NCBI GenBank assembly: GCA_030596385.1
Contig: JAUVKD010000075.1
Location: 1 to 5,782, forward strand
Source: Methanosarcinaceae archaeon
GTDB taxonomy: Archaea; Halobacteriota; Methanosarcinia; Methanosarcinales; Methanosarcinaceae
Reading direction: 5' to 3'
Length of the DNA: 5,782 nt
A model generated the notes under the pieces. It had not been told where the DNA came from and did not search any database. It saw only the letters and a list, made by a program, of their open reading frames with translations. How positions within the stretch are numbered: the first letter of the stretch is position 1; each line of letters starts with the position of its first letter. The translations under genes were made by a program, and so were the position numbers. Of the stretch, positions 4,696 through 5,782 are shown one piece after another.

Positions 4696-5782
4696 CTACA
4701 CCATCTTAACCCCTATCGATTTCAAGTAATTGTTCATTCCCAAATATTTGCAATCGAATGCATCCAGAATATTTTTTTGCGCATCCGTCATGGGCATGAG
4801 TTTCAGTATCCGGGATTTACTCCCTTTCACACCCAACTTTCCAATTTCACATCTCCCCAGTATACGATAAGCTTTATTCACACTACTCACACCCTTGATC
4901 TTATTTTCCCTGAGCCTGTTAGTGATACTTACATCCAATAAATAACTCAGAATACATATCGTATAATGTGCACGGACATGTTCATTCGAATAAACAAATG
5001 TCGGCTGGAACTTAAGGAACGATTTCACTTCTTTGAATCCTTCCTCCACCCTATTTTTATCCCTGTATGCCTTAACAAGTTCTCTGGGACCGAGTCTATA
5101 CTCCTCCGGTTCTGTCGTTTCGCAGATGTTTGTAACCAGCATCCAAATACCATCTATCAGCATTGCCTTTTTAATCGCTTCTGTATTTTTCTCGTAAACG
5201 AGATTGAATGTTTTAACCTCCGAACCACCATTCTTAGTCAGAACTGTGGACTCAAGATGGTAAGATAAAAACGGATTCACCTTAAACTTCTCCAAAATCT
5301 TGTCAATCTTTTTTTCAGTCGGTTTTACCTGACGGCTCTTTTTCGCCTCCAGAAGAGATTGTTTTTCTTGCTTCAGTTTTTCGATCGCTTTTTCTATGAA
5401 CATTTCCCTGGCTTTACGATGTGTTTCAAGCAAACCCGGACTAAAGATCAATACATGCCGCCTTTTATCACCATCTACCCCCAAATCTTCGTAGTATGTA
5501 TTATCATCGTATTTGGTTAAACCAATCGAAATTATCTCTTTTTCCGTGATTTCTTCTGTGAAATTCCTGAACCTCTCCGACTTAATACCTTCAATTCCAG
5601 ATAGCTGGTTTTTCTTCAGGGCAGTAATGTATTGGTATTTCTTAGTGTTTTCCAGATGTGTCAGGTTATCATCTGAGACCATTCCACGATCAAACACCAT
5701 AATAATTTTCTTAAATCCAAACTTCTGTGTCCACCTATCAGCGTTTCCCGTAAGCGTTTTGACATCGGCAGTGTAATCTTCA
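4696..5782 (-). CDS. IS1634/IS4-type DDE transposase, N-terminus outside window
   Basis: The frame is open to the right edge: upstream of the first Met at 5700 it continues for 27 codons (ending WTQKFGFKKII) without a stop, so 361 residues are visible and the N-terminus is missing. Family members have roughly 450-570. Numbering from the Met at 5700, VFDRGMVSDDNL (2-13) holds a DDE aspartate (Asp4), IDGIWMLVTN (182-191) is the conserved DGxxxLxTN block, and YRDKNRVEEGFKEVK (212-226) fits the Y-x2-R/K-x3-E-x6-K signature with Lys215 and catalytic Glu219. The segment about 100-140 is rich in Lys and Glu and probably helical. It should cut and join the IS ends. No frameshift or stop interrupts the visible part, and it ends at TAG. 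The left IS terminus must lie between about 4628 and 4695, but I cannot identify it without the other end. Confidence 0.92.
   Translation of the reverse strand, partial: EDYTADVKTLTGNADRWTQKFGFKKIIMVFDRGMVSDDNLTHLENTKKYQYITALKKNQLSGIEGIKSERFRNFTEEITEKEIISIGLTKYDDNTYYEDLGVDGDKRRHVLIFSPGLLETHRKAREMFIEKAIEKLKQEKQSLLEAKKSRQVKPTEKKIDKILEKFKVNPFLSYHLESTVLTKNGGSEVKTFNLVYEKNTEAIKKAMLIDGIWMLVTNICETTEPEEYRLGPRELVKAYRDKNRVEEGFKEVKSFLKFQPTFVYSNEHVRAHYTICILSYLLDVSITNRLRENKIKGVSSVNKAYRILGRCEIGKLGVKGSKSRILKLMPMTDAQKNILDAFDCKYLGMNNYLKSIGVKMV

Noticed and set aside
4966..5268. 100-codon open frame on the + strand
   Set aside because: Antisense shadow of the transposase.
1..5782. CRISPR array, rRNA or intact tRNA
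   Set aside because: No regularly spaced direct repeats, conserved rRNA segments or cloverleaf-capable stretches were seen on either strand.

Overview
The window looks archaeal, most likely a euryarchaeon of the Methanosarcinales or a related methanogen or methanotroph. The grounds are moderate base composition with AT-rich spacers, TATA-like boxes rather than bacterial -35/-10 promoters, GGTG-type Shine-Dalgarno sites, and the gene set itself: a small CxxC 'redox-active disulfide' protein, a DGC-domain protein, a stand-alone 2[4Fe-4S] ferredoxin and an archaeal-type ABC-2 exporter. The genus cannot be fixed from the sequence alone.

Layout from left to right. (1) Positions 1-479, + strand: the C-terminal part of a class I aminotransferase cut by the window edge. 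(2) 480-866: no intact gene. On the - strand it holds a decayed remnant of an acetolactate synthase large subunit, three recognisable blocks collapsed into 92 codons. (3) 867-2548, - strand: a two-gene ABC-2 exporter, ATPase then permease with a 4-base ATGA overlap, behind a TATA box that suggests a leaderless start. (4) 2549-2886: a spacer that includes what looks like a broken small membrane-peptide gene behind a strong orphan Shine-Dalgarno site. (5) 2887-4009, - strand: a compact operon in the order CxxC thioredoxin-like protein, OsmC-family protein, DGC-domain cysteine-rich protein. (6) 4010-4444: a spacer with two GC-rich hairpins, candidate promoters and a 112-bp MITE-like element with 25-bp imperfect terminal inverted repeats and a perfect 8-bp flanking duplication. 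(7) 4445-4627, - strand: a 60-residue 2[4Fe-4S] ferredoxin. (8) 4696-5782, - strand: the C-terminal two thirds or so of an IS1634/IS4-type DDE transposase that runs off the right edge.

How the genes fit together. The 2887-4009 operon is the most coherent functional unit. It encodes three small cytosolic proteins, all of thiol or metal chemistry: a dithiol reductant, an OsmC fold that keeps only one of its two usual catalytic cysteines, and an 11-cysteine DGC protein with an extra N-terminal pair of CxC motifs. A thiol/persulfide or soft-metal handling pathway is a reasonable inference but is not proven by the sequence. The surroundings (IS transposase, MITE, collapsed ilvB remnant, broken small ORF) show a locus shaped by insertion and gene decay.
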